A stretch of 64,000 bases of DNA from CAZCDS01 sp964497585 (lineage in GTDB: Bacteria; Desulfobacterota; Desulfomonilia; Desulfomonilales; Desulfomonilaceae): NCBI GenBank assembly GCA_964497585.1, contig CAZCDS010000002.1, positions 201,963 to 265,962 of the forward strand. Direction: 5' to 3'. The position numbers and the translations under genes were made by a program. How positions within the stretch are numbered: the stretch's first letter is position 1; each line of letters starts with the position of its first letter. The notes below the pieces were generated by a model. The model ran no database searches. It worked only from the letters and a program-made list of their open reading frames with translations, and had not been told where the DNA came from. Positions 49,276 through 57,843 of this stretch are shown piece after piece.

Positions 49276-52036
49276 TGACCTGGCCCGGGATCTAAAGGTC
49301 AAAAACGAAGATTTGTTGAGAGAACTCGTCACCATGGGCTTCGATGTGGACGGACCGGAGAGCCGCGTCGAGACTGATGACCCGGCTGGGCTGAGAGAGA
49401 CACTTGTCACGACCCTGCCGCAACGGGAGGTCATCGAGAAGCGGATCAAGCCTACTGTCATACGTCGAAGGATCAAGAAGAAGAGTCCCGAGGCCGAAGC
49501 AAAGAAAAAAGAAGAGCCTGCGCCTCCCGTAGATGGACCCACCCCTGAGCTGTCTCCAACCGCTGAGCAGAAACCCGAGGCGGCTGCAGAAGTCGCAACG
49601 AAAGCGAAACGGGCCACAAAGAAGCCTCCGAAAAAGGCCAAGAAAACCCCGCCTGCAAAGATTATCGAAAAAGCTCCTGCCCCCGAGCCTGAGCCGGCAC
49701 CCGAGGCCGAAACGGTTGCCGTGAAGGAGCCGAAAACCGCGCGCAAGGCGGCTGCCAAGAGGACGGCGAAAAAGGCCCCCGAGGTGACCCCGACCGAAGC
49801 TGAGATCCCCCCGGCTGAACCGGCCGAGGCCAAACCAGCCGAAGAGATACCCGAGGAAGCCAAGGAGGTTGAGGAAAAGCCAAAGAAGAAGAAGAAAAAG
49901 GAAAAGAAGATCCAGCCAGCCCAAATCATTGGTAAAGTCGACCTAAAAAAGGAGCCGTCAGGGGAACCTGCTCCCGTGGAAAGGGGCCCTGCTCCCAGGT
50001 CAGCGCCTGAGCGACTCCCACGGGGCCGGCCTTTCGAGCCTGAGCCCGTAGGCGTTCAGTTTCCCCCAGAAGAAGACAAGAGAAAGCGTAAGAAGAAAGA
50101 TCGGCGTGCCCCGGCAGAATTCCAGGAGCAGCCGACCGGGGACAGAGGTGCGGTCCGCAGACGCAAGGAAGTGCTTTTGCGTCGCGATCTGTACGACGAT
50201 CGTCCCCGCCACGGGCGGTTGCGTCCCAGAGGTAAGAAAGCTCCGCAGCGCAAGACAGAGATCACCGTCCCCAGGGCAAGCAAGCGGCGCATAAAAATCC
50301 CCGACGTGATCACCGTTGCCGACCTGGCGCACAAGATCAGCGTCAAGTCTGCCGAAGTGATTCAGCATCTGTTGGCACTGGGAGTAACGGCAACCATGAA
50401 CGAAGGCATCGATTTCGAGACAGCCTCTATCGTGGCTTCCGAGTTTGGCTTCGAGTCCGAATCCGCGGAGACGTCCGAACAGACCCTCTTGCCGGACGCG
50501 ATAACCGATTCCGAAGAAAACCTCGAGCCTCGTCCCCCGGTGATCACGGTCATGGGACACGTGGACCACGGGAAGACCTCACTGCTCGACTTCATCAGAT
50601 CAAGCCACGTTACCGATACGGAGTCAGGTGGAATCACTCAACATATAGGGGCTTACAAGGTCAAGTTGCCGAAGGGGGACATCGTATTCCTCGATACTCC
50701 CGGCCACGAGGCCTTCACCGCCATGCGGGCCAGAGGAGCTCAGGTGACAGATTTCGTGATCCTCGTTGTAGCGGCTGACGACGGCGTCATGGAGCAAACC
50801 CGTGAGGCCATCAACCACGCGCGCGCAGCCAAAGTCCCGATCGTCGTGGCAATCAACAAGATAGACAAACCCGAGGCAGACGTCGACAAGGTCACGAGAG
50901 AGCTGAGTGAACACGATCTGATACCTGAGGCATGGGGCGGCGAAACGCTGTTCACACAGGTTAGCGCCAAGACCGGTGAGGGCATAGACGAATTCATGGA
51001 AATGATCCTGCTCCATGCCGAAATGATGGAGCTCAAGGCTAATCCCAACAAGACCGCGTCGGGAACCGTGATTGAAGCCCGACTCGACAAGGGTAAGGGC
51101 CCGGTCGCAACAATCCTCGTCAGTGAGGGTACGCTCAAGTTGGGGGATCCGTTCGTTGCAGGCATTCATAGCGGGCGGGTCCGCGCCATGCTCGACCATG
51201 AGGGAAGACCGGTCAAAGAGGCGGGACCGGCCACGCCAGTCGAAGTCCAGGGATTCTCGGGAGTCCCCGAAGCTGGTGAACTGTTCCTCGTCGTTACCGA
51301 TGAGAAAATCGCCAGACAGATCGGTCAACATCGACAGCAGAAACAGCGGCAGTTGGAAGCCGTTCCCGCCGGTCCGGTTTCCCTCGAGGAGCTGCTGGCA
51401 AAGATGCAGAGTGATGAGATCCAAGAACTAAATGTTATCATAAAGGGCGATGTCCACGGCTCTGTTGAGGCTCTCAAAGAGGCTCTACTCGGCATATCTT
51501 CCGACGAAGTCGAGGTGAAGGTAATCCACGAGGGAGTCGGCACGGTAACGGAGTCCGACGTCATGCTCGCCAGCGCGTCTGAGGCCTTCATCATAGGCTT
51601 CAATGTCAGGCCCAGCCCCAAGACCACGCAGGTGGCGGAAGAACAGAACGTCGAGATACGGCTTTACAACGTGATTTACGAGGCCATTGAAGACACTCGC
51701 AAGCGGGCCAGGAGCATGCTGGCCCCCGTGGAAAAAGAAACTGTCGTCGGCCGGGCTGAAGTGCGAAAGACCTTCAGCGTCTCCAGAGTCGGCACAATCG
51801 CCGGATGTCACGTAACGTGGGGGAAGATTCAGAGATCCAACAGCGTTCGGCTGCTGAGGGACGACATCCCCGTGTACGAGGGGAAAATCGTCTCCATGAA
51901 GAGATTCAAGGATGATATCAAAGAAGCCGTCGAGGGTTATGAGTGCGGTATTGTCCTTGAGAACTACAAGGACATCAAAGTAGGAGACGTTATCGAGGCG
52001 TTCGTGATCGAACAAGAGCCCGCCGGCACCGAATGA
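49256..52036 (+). CDS. infB: Translation initiation factor IF-2
   Basis: A 926-residue IF-2, the GTPase that brings initiator tRNA to the 30S subunit. An N-terminal IF2_N domain (LTVDDLARDLKVKNEDLLREL) is followed by a long Lys/Pro/Glu/Ala-rich linker (about residues 70-340) and a second IF2_N (PDVITVADLAHKISVKSAEVI). The G domain holds GHVDHGKTS (G1), DTPGHEAF (G3) and NKIDKPEAD (G4). Domains II, III and IV follow, ending with the fMet-tRNA-binding region (VGRAEVRKTFSVSRVGTIAGCHVT). Length and order fit deltaproteobacterial IF-2. The ATG at 49256 overlaps the 3' end of rnpM, indicating coupled translation. Confidence 0.97.
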   Translation: MALLTVDDLARDLKVKNEDLLRELVTMGFDVDGPESRVETDDPAGLRETLVTTLPQREVIEKRIKPTVIRRRIKKKSPEAEAKKKEEPAPPVDGPTPELSPTAEQKPEAAAEVATKAKRATKKPPKKAKKTPPAKIIEKAPAPEPEPAPEAETVAVKEPKTARKAAAKRTAKKAPEVTPTEAEIPPAEPAEAKPAEEIPEEAKEVEEKPKKKKKKEKKIQPAQIIGKVDLKKEPSGEPAPVERGPAPRSAPERLPRGRPFEPEPVGVQFPPEEDKRKRKKKDRRAPAEFQEQPTGDRGAVRRRKEVLLRRDLYDDRPRHGRLRPRGKKAPQRKTEITVPRASKRRIKIPDVITVADLAHKISVKSAEVIQHLLALGVTATMNEGIDFETASIVASEFGFESESAETSEQTLLPDAITDSEENLEPRPPVITVMGHVDHGKTSLLDFIRSSHVTDTESGGITQHIGAYKVKLPKGDIVFLDTPGHEAFTAMRARGAQVTDFVILVVAADDGVMEQTREAINHARAAKVPIVVAINKIDKPEADVDKVTRELSEHDLIPEAWGGETLFTQVSAKTGEGIDEFMEMILLHAEMMELKANPNKTASGTVIEARLDKGKGPVATILVSEGTLKLGDPFVAGIHSGRVRAMLDHEGRPVKEAGPATPVEVQGFSGVPEAGELFLVVTDEKIARQIGQHRQQKQRQLEAVPAGPVSLEELLAKMQSDEIQELNVIIKGDVHGSVEALKEALLGISSDEVEVKVIHEGVGTVTESDVMLASASEAFIIGFNVRPSPKTTQVAEEQNVEIRLYNVIYEAIEDTRKRARSMLAPVEKETVVGRAEVRKTFSVSRVGTIAGCHVTWGKIQRSNSVRLLRDDIPVYEGKIVSMKRFKDDIKEAVEGYECGIVLENYKDIKVGDVIEAFVIEQEPAGTE

Positions 52037-52240
52037 CGGAGCCTGTGCCGCACCGGCTGTACCGAACGGACCGGTCATGTGTTGCTGCTCGCTGCCGACG
52101 GGCCGAACGGAAATAAGCGGTGGGATTAACGGCCGCCGCCCCGCGCGCCGAAGACTACAAGGCCGCGCCCTCAGCCTCGATGCGGCTGACTCCGAGGCGT
52201 GCTTTCAGCGTCCGGGATTGAGGCGCGGAGACGAGGTCTG

Positions 52241-52528
52241 ATGGTTGTGGGCATAGGAATCATCGATTTGATGGTTCACGAGTCTTCCTCATTGAAGACC
52301 AAAAGAAGAGTAGTCAAGAGCATCCTGGGGAGAGTGAGAAGTAAGTTCGATCTCTCCATCGCTGAGGTCGGCGATCAGGACAAGTGGCAGAAAAGCAGGT
52401 TGGGATTTGCCGTGGTCAGTAATGAAGGCGGACATGCCCATCGCATGCTGGAAACGGTGATCGGTTTTGTCGAAAAGCTGCACCTGGCCGAGGTAGTAAA
52501 CGCCGACATTGAAATAGTTCATTACTGA
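52241..52528 (+). CDS. ylxP: YlxP-like DUF503 protein
   Basis: A 95-residue DUF503 protein: the opening VVGIGIIDLMVHESSSLKTKRRVVKSI and the RLGFAVVSNEGGHA motif are diagnostic. The family has a ferredoxin-like fold and sits between infB and rbfA in many genomes, suggesting a role in ribosome assembly or initiation, but its function is not established. The ATG at 52241 (GAGG 4-5 bases upstream) is preferred over the frame from 52199. The 200 bases between infB and this gene hold nothing else. Confidence 0.88.
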   Translation: MVVGIGIIDLMVHESSSLKTKRRVVKSILGRVRSKFDLSIAEVGDQDKWQKSRLGFAVVSNEGGHAHRMLETVIGFVEKLHLAEVVNADIEIVHY

Positions 52529-52586
52529 TCGGGTGCCGGAGACGACTTCGGGCCGCGGTCACAGACGGTGAAAGCCCGTACACTGG

Positions 52587-52943
52587 ATGAACCGATTCAG
52601 AAGAGCCCGCGTTGCGGAACTCGTCCGGGAGGTGATCTCGGACATCATCCGCTGCAAGATCAAGGACCCGCGCATTGAAGGCGTGACGATTTCCGAGGTC
52701 GTCATGGCCGCGGACCTCAAATCCGCGAAGGTCTACTTCGCCGGACTCGCCGACGGCAAGATCGAGACTCACAGACAGGGCTTGCAGGCCGCTGTAGGCT
52801 TCATACGACGTGAGTTGCGCCTCCAGCTTGATCTCAAGTACATTCCTGCGCTCGAATTCCACTACGATACGGCCTTTGACAACTTCGCCCGCATCGACGG
52901 CATCCTTAAGAAGCTCGAAACACCCCGAGACGATGACATCTGA
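52587..52943 (+). CDS. rbfA: 30S ribosome-binding factor RbfA
   Basis: A 118-residue RbfA, a 16S rRNA processing and cold-adaptation factor that binds helix 1 of the 30S subunit. The KH-like fold is clear from VAELVREVISDIIRCKIKDPRI, VTISEVVMAADLKSAKVYF and RLQLDLKYIPALEFHYD. The start ATG (MNRFRRARV) fits the family. Its 3' end overlaps the nrnA start by 11 bases, so translation is coupled. Confidence 0.95.
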   Translation: MNRFRRARVAELVREVISDIIRCKIKDPRIEGVTISEVVMAADLKSAKVYFAGLADGKIETHRQGLQAAVGFIRRELRLQLDLKYIPALEFHYDTAFDNFARIDGILKKLETPRDDDI

Positions 52944-53919
52944 AATTGCACATATCCTCAGAACGGAAGACCGATTCCTTGTGGTAACCCACATCAACCC
53001 TGACGGAGACGCGCTCGGGTCGCTCCTGGGAACCGCTCTCGCGCTGACGGAGATGGGCAAGCAATCCTGTCCCCTCAGCGCGGACCGCACGCCCGACATG
53101 TACGATTTCTTGCCTGGCAGAGATCGCATCGTTTCGGATCCGCAGCTCGTGCCCTTCCAGCCCGAATGGATACTTGCGCTGGACACGGCGACCGAGGAGC
53201 GGATTTCCGGTGACCTAAGCCCCTTCCGACCCGGCGCTCGGCTGATCAATCTAGACCATCACGGGTCCAATCCGCAGTACGGAGACCTCAATCTCGTTCA
53301 CGCGCATGCCACCTCCACTGCGGAGATCATCCTCGAGATTCTCAAGCAAGCCGGTTACAAGCTCTCCCAAGACGTTGCCAAATGCCTCTACACGGGCCTC
53401 ATCACGGACACCGGCTGCTTCCGCTTTTCCGGGGTAAACAGCCGTACGCTGGAAGTCGGTGCCGAGCTTCTCGCCACCGGCTTTGATTCCTACGAGGTTG
53501 CCCGTCCTCTTTTTGAAGAGAATTCCTTTGGCCGGGTGGAGCTCGAACGGCTCATGCTCCACAGGCTGGAGCTCCTCCTCGAAGGACGGTTCGCGGTCAG
53601 CATGTTGTATGCGGAAGACTTCGGCCGGGTCGGCGCGGACAGATCCGAAATGGAGAACCTCGTGGACAAGCTCAGAGAAATCCGCGGGGTCGAGGTAGGA
53701 GTCCTGATCACCGAGAGCGCCAACGGACCCAACCGGGTGAGCTTTCGTTCCAAGGGGCGTGTGGACGTCTCAGCCCTGGCGAGCACCATGGGCGGGGGAG
53801 GACACCGGAGCGCCGCAGGTCTGCGCATCGAGCTGCCTGTCGATCAGATCAAAGAGAAGGTCACTACAGCCGTGAACAAAGCTCTCGCCGAATCCTCTAA
53901 TCCCGGACCGCAGACCTGA
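52933..53919 (+). CDS. nrnA: DHH-family nanoRNase/pAp phosphatase
   Basis: A 328-residue NrnA-type phosphoesterase that degrades nanoRNA and 3',5'-bisphosphate nucleotides. The DHH domain includes VVTHINPDGDALGSLLG (metal motif), LDTATEERISG and NLDHHGSNPQYGDLN (DHH motif). The C-terminal DHHA1 domain carries the substrate loop MGGGGHRSAAG. The start at 52933 overlaps rbfA by 11 bases and is required by the reading frame; upstream ATGs in this frame lie inside rbfA. It is the last gene of the operon in this window; truB and rpsO, which often follow, are absent. Confidence 0.92.
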   Translation: MTSEIAHILRTEDRFLVVTHINPDGDALGSLLGTALALTEMGKQSCPLSADRTPDMYDFLPGRDRIVSDPQLVPFQPEWILALDTATEERISGDLSPFRPGARLINLDHHGSNPQYGDLNLVHAHATSTAEIILEILKQAGYKLSQDVAKCLYTGLITDTGCFRFSGVNSRTLEVGAELLATGFDSYEVARPLFEENSFGRVELERLMLHRLELLLEGRFAVSMLYAEDFGRVGADRSEMENLVDKLREIRGVEVGVLITESANGPNRVSFRSKGRVDVSALASTMGGGGHRSAAGLRIELPVDQIKEKVTTAVNKALAESSNPGPQT

Positions 53920-54012
53920 GAAGCCGCGGTCCCGGAAGGACCTCTGTGGAAAAAGAAGCTCCCCGGCGATCTTTTACCCTTTGAGAATCGATTGGACCAG
54001 CTTGCTGGCTGC

Positions 54013-55305
54013 TCAGGGATAGAGTCTATCCATGAGCCTCGGAAAGGGGATGGTTTCTCTGACGTGGTGGATGCCCGCGATCCAGGCCACGGTGCGCTCG
54101 ATCCCGAGGCCGAACCCCGCGTGAGGAACGGACCCGTACCGCCTCAGATCGAGGTACCACTCCAGCGGGGCCCGATCCAGGCCCTGTTCGCCGATGCGTC
54201 GTTCCAATTCTTGCAGGGAGTCCTCCCGCTGGCCCCCGCCGATCACCTCGCCATAGCCTTCGCTGGCCAGAAGGTCTACCGCCAGCGCCAGTTTTGGGTC
54301 GTCAGGGTCTCGTTTCATGTAGAACGGCTTGATCTCGGATGGGTAGTGCGTGATGAAGACAGGCTTTTCAAAGGCCTGGGAGAGAACCGTCTCCTCATCT
54401 CCTCCGAAATCGGCCCCCCACCTGAATTCAACACCCTTGTCGGTCAGGATGTCGACGGCCTCGGAGTAGGTTATGCGGGGAAAGGGCGGTCTGATCAGTT
54501 CCAGTGCAGCGGTGTCCCGTTCAAGGATCTTCAGATCCGGACCACATTCCTCCAGCACGGTCCCGACGATTCTACAGACAAGGCCCTCCGCGAGGTCCAC
54601 GGTCTGCGGCAGCTCCCAGAAGGCCATCTCGGGCTCTATCATCCAGAATTCCGTGAGATGCCGGCGAGTCTTGGACTTCTCAGCCCTGAAGGTGGGTCCG
54701 AAGACGTAGATCTTCCCGAGGGCCATCGCTCCGGCTTCGCCGTAGAGCTGTCCGGACTGGGTGAGATATGCGGATCGACCAAAGTACCCGACCTCAAAGA
54801 GCGTGGTCGTCCCTTCGCAGGAAGTGGGGGTAAGAATCGGCGCGTCGAGCCCGAGGAATCCGAGTTCGTCGAAATAGGACCGAGCCGCCCGGGTAATCAC
54901 CGAACGGAGCCTGAGCAAGGCTCGCTGACGGGAAGACCTGAGCCACAGGTGACGGTGATCCATGAGAAAACCGACCCCGTGTTCCTTTTTGGAGATCGGA
55001 TACGGCTCAGCTTCGGACACGAGTTCGAGCGAGTCAACTGCGATCTCGAACCCGATGGGAGAGCGCCGGTCCTCTTTGACCTCTCCACGCACAATAACCG
55101 ACGATTCGTACGGCAGACGGTCGGAAAGATCAAAGGCTTCCGAAGAGACGCGATCCGGGGTAACAACGCATTGAATCATACCGGACCCGTCCCTGACATG
55201 CAGGAACCTGATCTTTCCCGATGAGCGACGATTGGCGACCCATCCTCGTAATTCAACACTCTTGTCCGCGAAACCGGAGATCCTGTCGATGGTGATCCAT
55301 TCCAT
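54013..55305 (-). CDS. asnS: Asparagine--tRNA ligase
   Basis: A 430-residue class II aminoacyl-tRNA synthetase. An N-terminal OB-fold anticodon domain (VELRGWVANRRSSGKIRFLHVRDG) precedes the catalytic core. The core has motif 1 (ARSYFDELGFLGLDAPILTP), motif 2 (FGPTFRAEKSKTRRHLTEFWMIEPE) and motif 3 (GFGLGIERTVAWI). The FRAEKSKTRRHLTEFWMIEPE segment is typical of AsnRS rather than AspRS. The presence of AsnRS means asparaginyl-tRNA can be made directly, without the transamidation route. The ATG at 55305 has AGAGGGG just upstream and a promoter at 55346-55375; the in-frame start at 55347 lies inside that promoter. Confidence 0.93.
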   Translation of the reverse strand: MEWITIDRISGFADKSVELRGWVANRRSSGKIRFLHVRDGSGMIQCVVTPDRVSSEAFDLSDRLPYESSVIVRGEVKEDRRSPIGFEIAVDSLELVSEAEPYPISKKEHGVGFLMDHRHLWLRSSRQRALLRLRSVITRAARSYFDELGFLGLDAPILTPTSCEGTTTLFEVGYFGRSAYLTQSGQLYGEAGAMALGKIYVFGPTFRAEKSKTRRHLTEFWMIEPEMAFWELPQTVDLAEGLVCRIVGTVLEECGPDLKILERDTAALELIRPPFPRITYSEAVDILTDKGVEFRWGADFGGDEETVLSQAFEKPVFITHYPSEIKPFYMKRDPDDPKLALAVDLLASEGYGEVIGGGQREDSLQELERRIGEQGLDRAPLEWYLDLRRYGSVPHAGFGLGIERTVAWIAGIHHVRETIPFPRLMDRLYP

Positions 55306-55345
55306 GAGTCCCCTCTGACGGTATCCTCTGCTCTCTTTTCCCGGC

Positions 55346-55375
55346 ATTGTGCATCACAGCTCGACCGTGGGTCAA
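55346..55375 (-). promoter_or_regulatory. Promoter of asnS
   Basis: On the minus strand TTGACC (55370-55375) and CACAAT (55346-55351) are 18 bases apart; the leader to the asnS ATG is about 35 bases. Confidence 0.5.
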
Positions 55376-55437
55376 GGCGTAACTCCTCTCGATCTTTCCC
55401 AGTTGCATCCGCCTGCCTCCTCTGCTACAAAGCTCGC

Positions 55438-56253
55438 ATGAGAAGTCCCCAGCCAATCGGACGCCGGTCGGCGCTCTTCGTCGTTTCGTATCCAGGAGCC
55501 GTTTGCGTCCCGCTGTTTGCGTTTCTCTTCCTCACGGCGCTGTTCCTCTCTCCCGCATCCTACGCGGAGCCGGATCTGAAACCGACAGAGATCCCCAAAC
55601 GACTTGAGGCGCGGGGGAAGAATCTCACTGCGCTCAAGGCCGTCATGTCGGTTGCTTCTTCGTACGATTTCGGGAAGTCACGCCAGGACGTACGAGGATT
55701 TTTCCTGTACCGACGACCGACCGATTTCCGATTCCAGGGTATCGGTCCGGGAGGCAACTCGTTGTTCGAACTCGTGATCAAATCGAACCGGTTCGAGATG
55801 TACGTGCCTGCGGACGGAAAACTGGTCAAAGGTGGAAAGCCTTGCTTCTACAAGAAATTTCCGGATGTGGCGGAACTCGAGAGCCTGATACCGCTCGCCT
55901 TACTTCAGTGGAAGACCGCTCGTGTCATCGACGCGACGTCAGACAGCTCGAAGGGAACAGTCGTTACGCTCCGTTTCAGGCGCGATCTCTGGAGGGCTAC
56001 TCTGGAAAGTAACAAGCTGCTGCTTAAGCGACTGGAGAAGATAGTCGGCCAAAGGGTGGAACTGACCGCGGATTTCGGATCCTTCTCCGACGGAAAATAT
56101 GGATGGCTCCCGAAGAGGTTCGACGTACGATGCCCTTCAGCGGGGTGGAGAACGGTCGTCACGATCAGCAAGATGGAGATCAACCCGTTCCTGATAGAAA
56201 AGAATTTCAAGCTTGATCCCACCTTTTCGCCGAAAGTCGAAGTGTGCAAATGA
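55438..56253 (+). CDS. LolA-like exported lipoprotein-sorting protein
   Basis: A 271-residue protein with a long N-terminal signal sequence (hydrophobic residues about 22-42, PASYAEP). The mature part has the LolA/DUF4292-like beta pattern. It opens with an IPKRLEARGKNLTALKAVMSV helix and then strands containing RQDVRGFFLYRRPTDFRFQGIGP, SLFELVIKSNRFEMYVPADG and FYKKFPDVAELESL. LolA proteins ferry lipoproteins through the periplasm; related DUF4292 proteins are lipoproteins of unknown role. Here no lipobox Cys is present, so a soluble periplasmic carrier is more likely. The start has little ribosome-binding sequence, so an internal start is possible. It precedes waaA by 48 bases, which fits envelope biogenesis. 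Confidence 0.7.
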   Translation: MRSPQPIGRRSALFVVSYPGAVCVPLFAFLFLTALFLSPASYAEPDLKPTEIPKRLEARGKNLTALKAVMSVASSYDFGKSRQDVRGFFLYRRPTDFRFQGIGPGGNSLFELVIKSNRFEMYVPADGKLVKGGKPCFYKKFPDVAELESLIPLALLQWKTARVIDATSDSSKGTVVTLRFRRDLWRATLESNKLLLKRLEKIVGQRVELTADFGSFSDGKYGWLPKRFDVRCPSAGWRTVVTISKMEINPFLIEKNFKLDPTFSPKVEVCK

Positions 56254-56301
56254 CCACACCCTCCGACGCTTCGACCACGCTGGCATGAGTCGTGCCGTTC
56301 C

Positions 56302-57639
56302 ATGAGCCGTTTTGCATACAATCTCTTCCTCCACACCCTTGTGGCCCCGTTCCTGCTCGCCTACTATGCGCCGCGGATCATCTTCCACGGCAAGTACCGT
56401 CGATCCATCAGGGGAAAGCTCGGTCGGCTTCCGACAGAAATCCCCTTCGAGACCTTACCTCGACCGAGGCTCTGGTTTCATGCGGTCTCTGTCGGTGAAG
56501 TCGTAGCCCTCGCGCCTCTGACGGAAGCCATGAAAGAGGCGGTGCCGGGGGCCTCCGTCATTGTCTCCACCGGAACGGAAACCGGACAGGACAAGGCCCG
56601 CGAGATGATACATCTGGCCGATGCCTTCCTCTACCTACCCCTGGACTTTCCCTCCTGCCTCAACCCTGTGGTTGAGAGAATTGATCCTGACCTCTTCGTC
56701 CTCATGGAAACGGAACTCTGGCCGAACCTCATAGCAAGTCTCAAGCGCCGCGGAACGGTTATCGCCCTGGCCAACGGACGGATCTCGGACAGATCATTTC
56801 CCCGGTATCGCACATTTCGCGGATTCTTCGCTCCTATACTCTTCGGGATCGATCTCTTCCTCATGACCTCCGACCTGGACGCCTGGAGGATCGGAGAAAT
56901 GGGAGCCCCGCAGGAACGAATTTTCGTGACCGGCAACACCAAGTTCGACGCAGCCGTTGGCAAGGTACCGTGGGAGGCTGAGGGAGAAATGCGGGAACTG
57001 CTCGAATTGGGGCCTGATGCACAGGTCCTCGTCGCGGGAAGCACCCATCCGGGAGAAAACGAGATCGTCCTGGATGCCTACCAAAGGCTCCGGCAACGGT
57101 TTCCCCATCTCCTGCTGGTTCTCGTTCCGCGACACGTGGAAAAGACCCCCCAGATCGTCTCCCTGATGAGGGAACGCAACATGGAGCCTCCCTACCTGCG
57201 TAGCGCGGCAGACGCTGGGGAGAAGAGAGAAGGCAAGAAGGTCGTGATCGTCGATCGCACCGGTGAACTGTTCAAACTCTATTCAGTCGCGTCGGTCGTA
57301 TTCATGGGGGGATCGCTGGTCCCCCGGGGCGGGCAGAACATCCTCGAACCCGCGGCCTGGGGCAAGGTCGTGCTCTTCGGGTCGTCAATGGAGGATTTCC
57401 GGGATGCGCGCGACATTCTCATCCGGACAGGATGCGGCAGAGAAGTTCGGAGTACCGAGGAACTCACGAGCCGGATCGCGGAACACCTCGCCGACCCGAT
57501 CGCGGCACACCGTCTGGGCCGGTTGGGCAGGGAAGAAGTCCTCCGGCATATGGGAAGCTCCCGGAAGAACGCGCAGATGCTCGGTAAGCTGCTTGCCTCG
57601 GGAACCGGGTCGGGGCGGGGAGACGTGAAAAGTCACTGA
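56302..57639 (+). CDS. waaA: 3-deoxy-D-manno-octulosonic acid transferase
   Basis: A 445-residue Kdo transferase (WaaA/KdtA) that adds Kdo to lipid A precursors at the inner membrane. An N-terminal membrane anchor (FLHTLVAPFLLAYYAPRII) precedes a GT-B fold. WFHAVSVGEVVALAPL lies near the N-domain active site, the region with VLMETELWPN follows, and in the C-domain VVFMGGSLVPRGGQNILEPAAWGK is diagnostic. The gene supports a lipopolysaccharide-containing outer membrane. The start codon at 56302 has a weak ribosome binding site but agrees with the family start. It follows the LolA-like gene closely and may be co-transcribed with it. Confidence 0.92.
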   Translation: MSRFAYNLFLHTLVAPFLLAYYAPRIIFHGKYRRSIRGKLGRLPTEIPFETLPRPRLWFHAVSVGEVVALAPLTEAMKEAVPGASVIVSTGTETGQDKAREMIHLADAFLYLPLDFPSCLNPVVERIDPDLFVLMETELWPNLIASLKRRGTVIALANGRISDRSFPRYRTFRGFFAPILFGIDLFLMTSDLDAWRIGEMGAPQERIFVTGNTKFDAAVGKVPWEAEGEMRELLELGPDAQVLVAGSTHPGENEIVLDAYQRLRQRFPHLLLVLVPRHVEKTPQIVSLMRERNMEPPYLRSAADAGEKREGKKVVIVDRTGELFKLYSVASVVFMGGSLVPRGGQNILEPAAWGKVVLFGSSMEDFRDARDILIRTGCGREVRSTEELTSRIAEHLADPIAAHRLGRLGREEVLRHMGSSRKNAQMLGKLLASGTGSGRGDVKSH

Positions 57640-57678
57640 GGTCCTGCGCGTTGAGCTCGCAAGGGCCTAGGAAATTGC

Positions 57679-57707
57679 TTGACACGGAGTACCAGGTGAG
57701 TGATTAT
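57679..57707 (+). promoter_or_regulatory. Promoter of the beta-oxidation genes
   Basis: A perfect TTGACA (57679-57684) within GAAATTGCTTGACAC is followed after 17 bases by GATTAT (57702-57707). The -10 lies inside the palindrome at 57695-57715. Confidence 0.6.
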
Positions 57708-57715
57708 TACTCACC
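57695..57715. promoter_or_regulatory. Operator palindrome GGTGAGT-N7-ACTCACC
   Basis: Perfect 7-bp arms (57695-57701 and 57709-57715) flank 7 bases that contain the -10 element. Placement over the -10 is typical of a repressor operator; TetR- or GntR-type regulators often control fatty-acid degradation genes, but no regulator gene is adjacent and the family is not assigned. Confidence 0.55.
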
Positions 57716-57843
57716 GCAGTGGCTTCTATGTTCATCTGCTTCAGTAGATTGATCCGTTATTCTCATTTCACAAATGAGATCTCGTGGGTTAGGCTTCCTA
57801 ACCTTGCCTGACGGACGCTTCTCTCTGTGGAGGGCACTGAACC

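Noticed and set aside
54000..55224. 410-codon plus-strand frame opposite asnS
   Set aside because: All class II synthetase motifs are on the minus strand; the plus frame has no homology.
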